NCBI GenBank assembly: GCA_045543555.1
Contig: JAZQMQ010000025.1
Coordinates: 1-64,000 of the forward strand
DNA from: Colimorpha_A sp045543555
GTDB taxonomy: Bacteria; Bacillota; Clostridia; Oscillospirales; CAG-272
Length of the DNA: 64,000 bases
Direction of reading: 5' to 3'
A program made the translations under genes and the position numbers. Numbering within the stretch: position 1 is the stretch's first letter; every line of letters begins with the position of its first letter. Below are positions 17,381 through 25,619 of this stretch, piece after piece. The notes under the pieces were generated by a model, which searched no databases, was not told where the DNA came from, and was given only the letters and a program-made list of their open reading frames with translations.

Positions 17381-17409
17381 TTGATTTTAGCCAATTATTG
17401 TGTTATAAT
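17381..17409 (+). promoter_or_regulatory. Sigma-A promoter of NYN-domain gene
   Basis: TTGATT, 17-bp spacer, TATAAT; 22 bp from the divergent pepF promoter. Confidence 0.7.
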
Positions 17410-17445
17410 TATAACGATTTAACGAAAAAAGAAAGGAGGAGGAAT

Positions 17446-18219
17446 ATGTTCGAATTTTTCAAGAAAAAACGCACAGCAAAGCCAAAAGCCACGGTCTTTG
17501 TCGATTACGAGCATTGGTTTATTTCACTTGACCGTCTTCACGACAAAAGGCGTCCAGACATAAGAGCGCTTCGCGATGAGCTTTCTTCGGAATACGATAT
17601 TCAGGATATAATATTTTTTGCAGATTTTTCAAATTATTCTTTAAGAGCAGAGCTGCCGAAAATAAGAGAGATAACAAATCATATAATCGAAACTCAAAAT
17701 ACGTCGTCGGCACATAAAAAAGATTTTACAGATTTCATAATGCTCGATCACATTTATCAGCTTGCCATAAGCTCCCCGTCAACCGACACCTTTATTCTTT
17801 TCTCGGGCGACGGTCATTTCAGCTCGGTAACAAATTACCTAAGATCGAAGCTCGGCAAGGAAGTGGGAATCTGCGCCGTCAGAGGCGGAATGAGTACCCA
17901 GCTTAAAAACACGGCTTCTTGGACAAAGCTCTATCCCAAAAACGACGATCCCATGCTTGAAGGCTACAGAATGATCCTTTTAAGTCTCAAAAATCTTTCC
18001 GAAAACAAGCAGAAAAGATCGTATCCGACATTCAGGGGCACTGTTGACGCCGTTGCGAGATACAACAGAAAGCGAGCCAGAGACATAACAAAGCTCCTGC
18101 GCGAGCTTATGGATAAGGAATGTATCACGCAGGTACAAACCAAGCTCGACGATGGAAAAATCATAAAGACGCTTAAGGTCGATTGGCAGAAATGTAAGGT
18201 TCTGGGATATTGGGAATAA
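17446..18219 (+). CDS. NYN (PIN-like) domain protein, putative ribonuclease
   Basis: 257 residues from an ATG with AAAGGAGGAGG upstream; the ORF opens at 17398 but without a signal. Residues 15-165 form a NYN/LabA-type PIN-like domain: the first acidic residue in TVFVDYEHW, KDFTDFIMLDHIY in the middle and FSGDGHF near 130, which together would bind Mg for RNA cleavage. The C-terminal 80 residues look like a winged helix (ARDITKLLRELMDKECI), suggesting nucleic-acid binding. The cellular target is unknown. Confidence 0.75.
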   Translation: MFEFFKKKRTAKPKATVFVDYEHWFISLDRLHDKRRPDIRALRDELSSEYDIQDIIFFADFSNYSLRAELPKIREITNHIIETQNTSSAHKKDFTDFIMLDHIYQLAISSPSTDTFILFSGDGHFSSVTNYLRSKLGKEVGICAVRGGMSTQLKNTASWTKLYPKNDDPMLEGYRMILLSLKNLSENKQKRSYPTFRGTVDAVARYNRKRARDITKLLRELMDKECITQVQTKLDDGKIIKTLKVDWQKCKVLGYWE

Positions 18220-18222
18220 CTA

Positions 18223-18262
18223 AATAACGGCACCTGCCTTTGCTTGCAGGTGCCGTTATTGT
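18223..18262 (+). terminator. Terminator of NYN-domain gene
   Basis: AATAACGGCACCTGC/GCAGGTGCCGTTATT stem four bases after the stop codon. Confidence 0.85.
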
Positions 18263-18274
18263 ATAATGCCCACT

Positions 18275-18408
18275 TTAGCCTTTACCTCGAGGGGAAGGCT
18301 AAAAAGATTCATCGGTTTGGGATACCTCATCCGTCATTTTCTAACGAAAATGCCACCTCACCCAGCGGGGGAATGGGAACCGCCCACGGCGGTGGATGAG
18401 GTGATCCA
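18275..18408. repeat. MITE-like repeat, copy near 18.3 kb
   Basis: Contains AGCCTTTACC...GGGGAAGGCT and, further in, ACCTCATCCGTCATTTTCT-ACGAAAATGCCACCT, nearly identical to 23398-23466. The ends are GC-rich and self-complementary, as in the short non-coding MITEs common in Clostridia. No ORF inside. The remaining 150 bp to 18560 hold only a ribosome-binding site (AAGGAG) for the next pseudogene. Confidence 0.6.
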
Positions 18409-18560
18409 AGACGATGCAACTTTATTTAAGTGAAAATAACGCATTTTTTGATTACATTCACCCCGAAAACTGATATGGGAGCCTTTGTTTTAAAAACATT
18501 GATACTTAGCATTTAAGTTGGAATAATCAAGTTACATAAAAGCACTTAAGGAGAGCGAAA

Positions 18561-19043
18561 ATGAAGGATTTTAAGCTTGGATGTAACTGTTGGGCATCTC
18601 ACGCAGGTGTTGAGATGTGGAAAAATTGGGACAAGGCGCAGGTTGAACGTGACCCGAATGTGCTTTCCGAAAACGGAGCAAGCACTATGCGAGTTTTCCC
18701 TTTTTGGCGTGATTTTCAGCCCGTAATTTCAGTTTACGCGCAGATGGGCGACATAAAGGAATATATGATGGAGGGCTGTACCGAGCCCACCAATCCCTAT
18801 TTCCTCGACGACACCATGATGGAGCGCTTTTCCACCTTCTGCGATCTTTGCGGAAATACGGAATGTCGCTTATCGTCGGACTTATAACCGGTTGGATCAG
18901 TGGCAGACGTGCCGTTTGCACGCATTGCCGTTACTGTTTCGGATAAAAATGGCAAGGTTACCACCATCGTTGACTACGGCTCGGCGGGTAAGAATTGGAA
19001 AAAACGCATCACTGCGTGGCTTACCGTGTCGGAAGATTATTAG
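18561..19043 (+). pseudogene. GH5-like glycosidase remnant with frameshift and deletion
   Basis: It begins with a normal ATG and AAGGAG. The first 95 codons (GCNCWASHAGVEMWKNWD, ASTMRVFPFWRDFQP) match the start of GH5-like (beta/alpha)8 glycosidases. Near 18850 the frame shifts; KYGMSLIVGLITGWISGR continues in another frame, and then a third piece (VPFARIAVTVSDKNGK ... WLTVSEDY) ends at TAG 19041. The last piece looks like the C-terminal beta-domain, so an internal deletion removed the catalytic barrel. It is not functional. Confidence 0.7.
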
Positions 19044-19063
19044 AACAATATTCGATTGATTTT

Positions 19064-19140
19064 GCAGGAAAACTTTTAAAAAAGTTTTCCTGCATCTTTC
19101 AAAAACTCTTATTTGGCGGAAATTTTATTTCCGATTTTTT
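19064..19140. repeat. Double-hairpin dispersed repeat, copy 2
   Basis: Hairpin A (GCAGGAAAACTTTT/AAAAGTTTTCCTGC), linker CTTTCAAAAACT, hairpin B (CGGAAATTTTATTTCCG). Orientation is opposite to the copy at 3893. It lies 20 bp after the GH5-like remnant. Confidence 0.7.
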
Positions 19141-19152
19141 TCGTTACACAAC

Positions 19153-19187
19153 AAAGTATCCACCCGATTTTTCGGGTGGATACTTTT
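19153..19187 (-). terminator. Terminator of spo0A
   Basis: AAAGTATCCACCCGA/TCGGGTGGATACTTT perfect stem, 40 bp past the spo0A stop codon on the minus strand, T run on both sides. Confidence 0.8.
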
Positions 19188-19226
19188 GCTTTATTATAAC
19201 AGTTAAGGATAACTCACGGGAAAAAT

Positions 19227-19997
19227 TCAGCTCAGCTTGTTCTGAAGTCTCAAATTATCGGCAATCATTGCGATGAATTCGGAATTTGTCGGCTTACCTC
19301 TGTTGTTCTGAATGGTGTAGCCGAAATAGGAATTGAGAGTCTCAACGTCTCCGCGATCCCACGCGACCTCGATCGCGTGCCTTATCGCTCTTTCGACGCG
19401 GGACGATGTGGTCGCGTACTTTTTAGCAACCGACGGATAAAGTATTTTTGTTACCGAATTGATAATATCGCTGTCCTCAACAGTCATCATTATCGCGCTT
19501 CGAAGGTACTGATAGCCCTTTATGTGCGCCGGAACGCCAATCTGGTGAATTATCTTGGTGACCTGTGTTTCGATATCGGCTTTTTTATTGTTATCGCCGC
19601 TATCCCGGTTGCTTCGGGACATATATACCCGCTTTATCCTTTCGGCTAACTGCTTATAGTCGAAGGGTCGCAGCATACAGTAGTCAGCGCCCGCCTCCGT
19701 TGCTTCGGCAAACATATTCGTGTTGTTGATAACCGAATAAACTATAAACGATGGGGTAGCATCGGGGCCCATATTCATAAGCTTTGCTCCCCTTATGACC
19801 TGCGTGCAATCGAGCTTGGACAGCCAAACGTCGCAAACCACAACGTCGGGACGGTATTTTTCTATCTTATACAGACAGTCCTCGCCGTCGGACGCCTCCT
19901 CTATCCGCTTGAAGCCCATGCCGATAAGATTTGACCTGCAGCTCCTTCTGAAATCGGAATTTTCATCCGCAACCAAAATTTTTATGCTTTGTTCCAT
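19227..19997 (-). CDS. spo0A: Sporulation master regulator Spo0A
   Basis: 256 residues from the ATG after GGAGAG; an upstream extension lacks a signal. Residues 5-123 form a receiver domain with the acidic pair Asp11/Glu12 and the probable phosphorylation site Asp56 in VVCDVWLS. The C-terminal DNA-binding domain (from about 145) has VTKIIHQIGVPAHIKGYQYLR and SSRVERAIRHAIEVAW, the nearly invariant Spo0A signature and recognition helix. Odd point: the lysine conserved in receivers before PFD is Arg110 (MLRPFD). Spo0A, when phosphorylated, switches cells into sporulation. It is divergent from spoIID; spoIVB, its usual neighbour, is absent. Confidence 0.95.
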   Translation of the reverse strand: MEQSIKILVADENSDFRRSCRSNLIGMGFKRIEEASDGEDCLYKIEKYRPDVVVCDVWLSKLDCTQVIRGAKLMNMGPDATPSFIVYSVINNTNMFAEATEAGADYCMLRPFDYKQLAERIKRVYMSRSNRDSGDNNKKADIETQVTKIIHQIGVPAHIKGYQYLRSAIMMTVEDSDIINSVTKILYPSVAKKYATTSSRVERAIRHAIEVAWDRGDVETLNSYFGYTIQNNRGKPTNSEFIAMIADNLRLQNKLS

Positions 19998-20034
19998 TTT
20001 TTCGCCACTCTCCGTTATTTTTTTATGTGCTTTT

Positions 20035-20063
20035 ATGATACCATATTTTACCATATTATGCAA
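20035..20063 (-). promoter_or_regulatory. Candidate promoter of spo0A
   Basis: Minus strand TTGCAT, 17-bp spacer, TATCAT. The sequence TTTACCATATT occurs at 20047 and again at 20107, possibly binding sites for a regulator of the spo0A/spoIID divergent region. Confidence 0.5.
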
Positions 20064-20246
20064 TACTTGGAAATACAAAAAGTTCCACAAATTTTCGATG
20101 CCAAAATTTACCATATTGCACAAAAGCGCTCCCGAACGTTGCAATTTCCGACAAAAAGCGAGATTTTCCCCTTTTTGCATAGTTTCGGACGGAACGGAAT
20201 ATAAATTAACCAATGAACCGCACTTGTGATAAAGAAAGGAAAAACA

Positions 20247-21305
20247 ATGAGCATCAGAGGAAAACTTACCACTATTGTTTTCATACTGGTATGCGCGCTG
20301 TCGCTTACCGTACCGCTTGTATCGGAGGTAAACGCAAAAAGGGGAGTGCAGCCGATAGATTCAAATCCGTTAGCAACCGACCTGTCTCCCGAAACGGCTG
20401 AAAGTGAGGAAATTTCAACGATTGTAACCGCGACTTCCGAGCAGCCCTTGCCTCCCGAGGACAAAAAAATAACCGTCGGAGTTTATCTTACCGACGAGGA
20501 CGTTGTTATAGATATGACGCTTGAGGAATACATAACCTGTGTGGTTGCGGCGGAAATGCCCTATACCTTTTATACCGAGGCGCTGAAGGCGCAGGCTGTA
20601 GCCGCCAGAACATACTGTATTTATAAGCTGTACGAGGGCTCCGACCATGGAAATGGGGCTGAGGTTTGCTCCGACTATTCCCATTGTGCCGCTTTTGTAA
20701 CGAGAGACGATCTGCTCTCTCGTTACGGCGAGCAGGTAACAAACAGCATCGTGACAAAAATATCCAATGCGGTAAGAGAGACTGAGGGGCAGATATTGAC
20801 TTATGATAACAGACCCATTCTTGCGGCTTTTCATTCGAGGTCGTATAAACGCACCGAGTCGTCACTTAACGTTTGGGGCGGCTATCGACCCTATCTTGTT
20901 TCGGTTCCCTCACCCGAGGAGGACGGTATTTCGAGCGTGACCTTAAGTAATAAGCAAATTTCCGAGCTTTTTTCCTCGTCCTCGGCGGTTGAATGTGCGA
21001 CGTCGGTAAAAAAGGAACTGACGTCAGAGAAAAATGACAGCGGACGGCAATCTTACGTTGCGTATAACGGAAAAATGATCAAGGCAAAGCTTCTTCGTTC
21101 GCTTTTCGGCTTCCGTTCTACCGCGTTTGAATATGAAAAAACCGAGGACGGTTACGTGTTTACCGTCCACGGCTACGGTCACGGCGTCGGAATGAGCCAA
21201 TACGGTGCAAATGAAATGGCAAAAAACGGCGCAAGCTATGATGAAATTTTAACCCATTATTACACAGGAGTATCCTTTGCGGAGGCAGGGGATTTTTGGA
21301 ACTAA
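20247..21305 (+). CDS. spoIID: SpoIID-type lytic transglycosylase (stage II sporulation protein D)
   Basis: 352 residues from an ATG with AAAGGA upstream (the frame opens at 20226). Residues 8-30 are a signal anchor. The SpoIID/LytB domain starts near 80 with LEEYITCVVAAEMP, which carries the catalytic Glu, then EALKAQAVAARTYC, CSDYSHC and the C-terminal HGYGHGVGMSQYGANEMA. SpoIID cuts peptidoglycan glycan strands during engulfment of the forespore, working with SpoIIP and SpoIIM. Its position divergent from spo0A supports a sporulation role over a general LytB cell-wall role. Confidence 0.88.
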   Translation: MSIRGKLTTIVFILVCALSLTVPLVSEVNAKRGVQPIDSNPLATDLSPETAESEEISTIVTATSEQPLPPEDKKITVGVYLTDEDVVIDMTLEEYITCVVAAEMPYTFYTEALKAQAVAARTYCIYKLYEGSDHGNGAEVCSDYSHCAAFVTRDDLLSRYGEQVTNSIVTKISNAVRETEGQILTYDNRPILAAFHSRSYKRTESSLNVWGGYRPYLVSVPSPEEDGISSVTLSNKQISELFSSSSAVECATSVKKELTSEKNDSGRQSYVAYNGKMIKAKLLRSLFGFRSTAFEYEKTEDGYVFTVHGYGHGVGMSQYGANEMAKNGASYDEILTHYYTGVSFAEAGDFWN

Positions 21306-21307
21306 AA

Positions 21308-21374
21308 GATCCCGACGGATCTGAGCTTATCCTTAATTCTGGATAGCTGATCTGTCGGGATCATTTCATTTTTT
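21308..21374 (+). terminator. Convergent terminator, spoIID and folA
   Basis: GATCCCGACGGATC and GATCTGTCGGGATC pair across a longer loop and are followed by a T run, immediately after spoIID. It slightly overlaps the folA 3' end on the other strand. Confidence 0.7.
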
Positions 21375-21869
21375 AACGTATTTTAAAATTTTCCACTTCA
21401 TTCCGGGGTGGGAATCTGTTTCTGCGGCAACAAATTCTTCGCTGATATCCGATACTGTCCATTCCGGATCATTGTCCAGATTCGGAAAAAACGCGTCTGC
21501 GGAAAGCTCGATGTCGAATTTGCTTACGATTGCGGTATCACAGTATGGAAGGAGCAATCTGTAGATGCTCTCGCCTCCGATGACAACGGCATTTTCGTCC
21601 TCACCGAGCATAGAGAGAAGCTCCTTGGGGGAATGTGCCACCTCTGCTCCCTCAACTACGTAGTCGGGGCGGCGGCTCATGATTATGTTTCGTCTGTTTT
21701 TAAGAGGTCTGCCGCCCGGGAAGGTGGAGAGAGTTTTTGAGCCGAGAATAACGGTCTTTCCGGTCGTTACCGCGCGGAAATTTTTAAGATCGTCGCTTAC
21801 TCGGCAAAGAAGCTCGCCCTTGTTTCCGATACCCCAGCCGCGATCTACGGCTACAACGAGCTCCATCAT
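21366..21869 (-). CDS. folA: Dihydrofolate reductase
   Basis: 167 residues. The start is the ATG whose last bases form the metK stop (ATGA overlap) with GGAG eight bases before. Family features are VVAVDRGWGIGNKGELL at the N-terminus, the active-site acid in RVSDDLKNF near residue 27, the NADPH-binding TTGKTVILGSKTLSTFPG and VIGGESIYRLLLPYCD near 100. It reduces dihydrofolate to tetrahydrofolate. The partner thymidylate synthase, which makes dihydrofolate, is at the far end of this window. Translational coupling to metK ties folate and SAM supply together. Confidence 0.9.
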   Translation of the reverse strand: MMELVVAVDRGWGIGNKGELLCRVSDDLKNFRAVTTGKTVILGSKTLSTFPGGRPLKNRRNIIMSRRPDYVVEGAEVAHSPKELLSMLGEDENAVVIGGESIYRLLLPYCDTAIVSKFDIELSADAFFPNLDNDPEWTVSDISEEFVAAETDSHPGMKWKILKYVKK

Positions 21870-23041
21870 TTGAGAAGCTCCGCGAGTGCGGGAGCGATGT
21901 CGGTCTTTTCCCAACCAACGTTAAGCTCCTCGCGTCCCATATGACCGTAAGCGGCAAGGGGCGCATAGATGGGGGTGCGAAGGTTGAATCTGTTTATCAA
22001 AGCGGCGGGACGGAGGTCAACAAGCTCGGTAAGACGCTGACATATAAGCTCCTCGCTTACCTTTGCGGTGCCGAAGGTATCAACCATTACCGAAACGGGC
22101 TTTGCTACGCCGATCGCGTAAGCTAACTGAACCTCGCATCTTGAGGCAAGACCGGCACTGACAACGTTCTTTGCAAGGTATCTTGCGGCGTACGCAGCGG
22201 TACGGTCGACCTTTGTGGGATCCTTACCTGAGAATGCTCCGCCTCCGTGACGGGAGTATCCGCCGTAGGTATCAACGATTATCTTTCTTCCGGTAAGGCC
22301 CGAATCTCCGTGAGGTCCGCCAACGACAAAGCGACCTGTGGGGTTAACGTATATCTTGGTCTCTCCGTCGAGAAGATCTGAGGGGATCACAGGCTTTATA
22401 ACGTGATTTATAATATCCTCGCGGATCGTTTCGAGGGAAACCTCTGCGTCGTGCTGTGAGGAAACGACTACTGTATCGATTCTTACGGGCTTATCGTCCA
22501 CGTATTCTACGGTCACCTGTGTTTTTCCGTCGGGACGGAGATAGGGAAGGGTGCCGTTCTTTCTAACCTCGGTAAGACGTGCGGAGAGGGTGTGAGCGAG
22601 GGAAATGGGAAGGGGCATAAGGGAGGGAGTTTCGTTGCATGCGTATCCGAACATCATACCCTGGTCTCCCGCACCGGTATCAAGACCGTCGCCGTTACCT
22701 TCCTTTGCCTCGTAGGACTTGTCAACTCCTAGAGCGATATCGGGGGATTGCTTGTGAACCATATTGATGACCGAGCAGGTGTCGCAGTCAAATCCGTATT
22801 TTGCACGGTCGTAGCCGATATTTCTTACTGCCTCGCGGGCTATAGTCTGGAAATCTATGACTGCGGTGGTGGTTATCTCGCCCATAATGGAGATGATACC
22901 CGTGGTAACCGTGGTCTCGCAGGCAACTCTTGCCATTGGGTCAATGGCAAGGATCGCGTCGAGGACGGAATCGGAAATTTTATCGCAAATTTTATCGGGA
23001 TGTCCTTCGGTTACTGATTCTGAAGTAAAAAGCTTTCTCAT
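21866..23041 (-). CDS. metK: S-adenosylmethionine synthetase
   Basis: 391 residues, the full family length. It makes SAM from methionine and ATP. The signatures GHPDKICD near residue 15, GAGDQGMMFGYA near 121 and GGGAFSGKDPTKVDRT near 264 are all present, as are the metal and ATP-binding residues they contain. The gene is preceded by a SAM-I riboswitch and a consensus promoter, and followed with a 4-bp overlap by folA. The riboswitch should turn transcription off when SAM is plentiful. Confidence 0.97.
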   Translation of the reverse strand: MRKLFTSESVTEGHPDKICDKISDSVLDAILAIDPMARVACETTVTTGIISIMGEITTTAVIDFQTIAREAVRNIGYDRAKYGFDCDTCSVINMVHKQSPDIALGVDKSYEAKEGNGDGLDTGAGDQGMMFGYACNETPSLMPLPISLAHTLSARLTEVRKNGTLPYLRPDGKTQVTVEYVDDKPVRIDTVVVSSQHDAEVSLETIREDIINHVIKPVIPSDLLDGETKIYVNPTGRFVVGGPHGDSGLTGRKIIVDTYGGYSRHGGGAFSGKDPTKVDRTAAYAARYLAKNVVSAGLASRCEVQLAYAIGVAKPVSVMVDTFGTAKVSEELICQRLTELVDLRPAALINRFNLRTPIYAPLAAYGHMGREELNVGWEKTDIAPALAELLK

Positions 23042-23079
23042 TTTATTCTACCTTTCAATTCATCTATATTAACGGAGAA

Positions 23080-23245
23080 AACAAAAAGCCCTCGGCGACA
23101 GCGAGGGCACAAATTACGTTTTTCAGCTCTCATCTGTCCGAAATTGGCACCTTTGAATCTATTCCCTGTTCATCACGGGGTAAAAACCAAGGTTGCCGGG
23201 CTTCTCAGGGTCGGTCCCTCCGCCTCTCTTGATAAGATCGAGAGT
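23080..23245 (-). ncRNA. SAM-I riboswitch (S-box) leader of metK
   Basis: On the minus strand the S-box core is present in order: CTTATCAAGAGAGGCGGAGGG, GAAGCCCGGCAACC, AAGGTGCCAATTTC and GACAGATGAGAG. These form the P1-P4 junction of SAM-I aptamers. Downstream, GCCCTCG/CGAGGGC at about 23088-23107 followed by TTTTTG is the terminator half of the expression platform. Bound SAM favours termination ahead of metK. Confidence 0.95.
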
Positions 23246-23274
23246 ATTATAACACATTTTTTTCGGTTTTTCAA
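23246..23274 (-). promoter_or_regulatory. Sigma-A promoter of metK leader
   Basis: Minus strand TTGAAA, 17-bp spacer, TATAAT, ending directly before the riboswitch. Confidence 0.8.
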
Positions 23275-23383
23275 CAGTTTTTTTTAGTTAAAAGTAAATT
23301 TTTAAAGAACAGATACGATATTTGGCTTTCGCCTCGATATTAAGTCTAATTTAAATCGCCAAAACACCGCAAAAGCGGAAATT

Positions 23384-23470
23384 AAGGCTTTCCCAACGGG
23401 GAAGGCTAATTAGATACATTGTCTTGGAACACCTCATTCGTCATTTTCTTACGAAAATGCCACCTTCCCC
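23384..23470. repeat. MITE-like repeat, copy near 23.4 kb
   Basis: GGGGAAGGCTAA, then ACCTCATTCGTCATTTTCTTACGAAAATGCCACCTT, shared almost base for base with the repeat at 18290-18362. No ORF inside. It sits between the metK promoter and the purC terminator. Confidence 0.6.
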
Positions 23471-23518
23471 CGCCGTTCGTTTGCGGAAGGAATTTATTCC
23501 CCTGCGAATTTCCAACCA

Positions 23519-23551
23519 AAAAGCCCCTTCGGCTTTCCGAAAGGGCTTTAG
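23519..23551 (-). terminator. Terminator of purC
   Basis: Minus strand AAGCCCTTTC/GAAGGGGCTT stem followed by a T run, 11 bp after the purC stop. Confidence 0.8.
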
Positions 23552-23562
23552 ACGATGTTTTA

Positions 23563-24264
23563 TTATCTGTTAAGGATCTTCTTGGTGAGCTCAACGGGTT
23601 CAACGATGGTGTCGCCCTCGTAAACTCTCATGTTACCGGACGCGATCTCGTCGATAAGAACCACCTCGCCGTCAGCGGTGTAACCAAACTCAAACTTGAT
23701 ATCCCAGAGGTCGAGACCGATGGTCTTAAGGTCGTCCGCTACGATCTTGGTGATCGCAAGGGTCTGCGCTTTAAGGGATGCGAACATTTCCTCGGTCATA
23801 ACGCCGAGAGCAACGAGGCCCTCACCGGTTACGAGGGGATCGCCCTTCTCGTCGTTCTTGAAGGTGCACTCAACGTAGCCGCCCTCAAGACGTGTGCCGT
23901 TCTTGATGTACTCGCCATAGCGACGAACGAAGGAACCTGTTGCAACGAGACGGCAAATTACCTCAAGTCCGTTTCCGCCCTGAGCCTTACCGAAGTTATC
24001 TGCGCGGAGTACCTCCATGGTTGCGTTCTCAACGTCAGCGGTAACGTAGTGAGTCTTGATGCCTGCTTTCTTGCAGAGCTCAAAATAGTAAACAGATGTT
24101 TCAAGGTTTGCCTTGCCGATACCCTCGATGGTGAGTCCTACCGAATTTTCGCCGGGATCGAACACTCCGTCCTTACCGGTGCAATCGTCCTTGAACTTAA
24201 GAAGAACGTTGCCGTTTTCAAGCGCATATACGTCCTTGGTCTTGCCTGTATAGATCTTTTCCAT
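23563..24264 (-). CDS. purC: Phosphoribosylaminoimidazole-succinocarboxamide synthase
   Basis: 233 residues, the usual PurC length. It ligates aspartate to CAIR in purine synthesis. YTGKTKDVY at residue 5 is the ATP-binding loop. Further blocks are VICRLVATGSFVRRYG near 103, WDIKFEFG near 189 and VLIDEIASGNMRV near 203, all canonical. AAGGAG precedes the ATG. It is monocistronic with its own promoter and terminator, separated from other purine genes, none of which are in the window. Confidence 0.96.
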   Translation of the reverse strand: MEKIYTGKTKDVYALENGNVLLKFKDDCTGKDGVFDPGENSVGLTIEGIGKANLETSVYYFELCKKAGIKTHYVTADVENATMEVLRADNFGKAQGGNGLEVICRLVATGSFVRRYGEYIKNGTRLEGGYVECTFKNDEKGDPLVTGEGLVALGVMTEEMFASLKAQTLAITKIVADDLKTIGLDLWDIKFEFGYTADGEVVLIDEIASGNMRVYEGDTIVEPVELTKKILNR

Positions 24265-24305
24265 AAAGCCACTCCTTATTTTTATAAGTTGATTATTACT
24301 TAATA

Positions 24306-24334
24306 ATTATACTCTTTTTTTTGATTGTTGTAAA
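24306..24334 (-). promoter_or_regulatory. Sigma-A promoter of purC
   Basis: Minus strand TTTACA, 17-bp spacer, TATAAT, about 40 bp before the purC start. Confidence 0.7.
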
Positions 24335-24395
24335 GAAAAATTTTTCGTTTTTTTGCCGAAATTGCAGAACTACAGGGGTTTATACCCTTGCAATG

Positions 24396-25619
24396 TTACC
24401 ACTTAAGCCCCGCGACAGCGTCTGCGGCGCATACCGCTGTGGAAAATGCGATCTGCAGATTGAATCCGCCGGTATATGCATCAACATCGATGACCTCACC
24501 CGCAAAATACAGTCCCGCGATCTTTTTGCTTTCCATTGTCTTTGGGTCGAGCTCCTTGACGGACACTCCGCCCTTGGTGATTATTGCCTCGTTTATGTCT
24601 CTGAAGCCGCTTAATCTCACAGGAAGCGCCTTCAGGAGATTAACGAGATTTTTTCTCTGCTCCTTGGTTATGGAATTGACCTTTGTTTCGGGGGATATTC
24701 CCGATTTTTTTATGATAACGGGAATCATTTTCGACGGAAGCAGGGCAGAGAGCGAATTTGCAAAGTCACGGTTTATATTTTTTGAAAAATCCGACAAAAT
24801 TCGGTTATCAAGCTCTTTTTCGTCAAGTGCGGGCTTCATATCGACGTAAAGGGTATAGCTTTTCTCCTCAATGTCGGGTATCATCGAAGATGCAGACAGT
24901 ATCATCGGACCTGTTACACCGAAATGAGTGAACATCATTTCTCCGAAATCGGTATATGCGGTCTTTCCGTTTTCGTCAACGATGGAGATTGCTACGTTTT
25001 TAAGCGAAAGTCCCTGCATTTCACGGCAGATGGCATCGGGAGACTCGATTGGAACAAGGGATGGGCGGGGAAAAACGGTTTCAAGTCCGAGCTGACGTGC
25101 GAACCGTAAGCCGTCTCCGTCGGATCCCGTTTGCTTGTATGACAGCCCTCCGGTGCATACTATTACTGTATCGTAGGGAATTATTTTATTTCCTATGCGT
25201 ATTCCCGCAACCTGTCCGTTCTTTACCTCTATACCGCTCACCCTCGCTGTTTTCACATGGCCCTTTACCTGTGAAGCAAGTGCATCAACAATATCAAAGG
25301 CCCTGTCGGACACGGGGAAAACTCTGTTTCCTCTTTCGGTCTTCAGCGGTACTCCGAGGCCTTCAAAATATTCCATAACGTCCTGAGAGCCAAAGGCATT
25401 GTAGCAGGAATATAAAAATCGGGGATTTGTGGGTACGTTTTTAAAAAATTCGTCTCTTGTGCAGTTATTGGTTACGTTGCACCGTCCCTTACCCGTTATC
25501 GCAAGCTTTCGCCCCAGGCGTTCGTTTTTTTCATAAAGAGTTACATCAAAGCCGTAGGAAATGAGCCTTGCAGCAGCCATCATTCCCGCGGCGCCTCCGC
25601 CAATTACAGCAACGCTCAC
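24396..25619 (-). CDS. BaiN/HI0933-family flavoprotein
   Basis: 407 residues starting at GTG immediately after the RpiR-type gene's stop codon. The FAD dinucleotide fold VIGGGAAGMMAA is at residue 4, the family signature GRKLAITGKGRCNVTNNC near 36, and the C-terminal FAGEVIDVDAYTGGFNLQIAFSTA near 370. BaiN in Clostridium scindens reduces bile acid intermediates, but most homologues with this architecture have unknown substrates. It is cytoplasmic. No bile acid genes are nearby, so a bai role should not be assumed. Confidence 0.85.
   Translation of the reverse strand: MSVAVIGGGAAGMMAAARLISYGFDVTLYEKNERLGRKLAITGKGRCNVTNNCTRDEFFKNVPTNPRFLYSCYNAFGSQDVMEYFEGLGVPLKTERGNRVFPVSDRAFDIVDALASQVKGHVKTARVSGIEVKNGQVAGIRIGNKIIPYDTVIVCTGGLSYKQTGSDGDGLRFARQLGLETVFPRPSLVPIESPDAICREMQGLSLKNVAISIVDENGKTAYTDFGEMMFTHFGVTGPMILSASSMIPDIEEKSYTLYVDMKPALDEKELDNRILSDFSKNINRDFANSLSALLPSKMIPVIIKKSGISPETKVNSITKEQRKNLVNLLKALPVRLSGFRDINEAIITKGGVSVKELDPKTMESKKIAGLYFAGEVIDVDAYTGGFNLQIAFSTAVCAADAVAGLKW

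Noticed and set aside
23419..24303. A 294-codon plus-strand frame over purC
   Set aside because: Antisense shadow of purC that also reads through its promoter and terminator.
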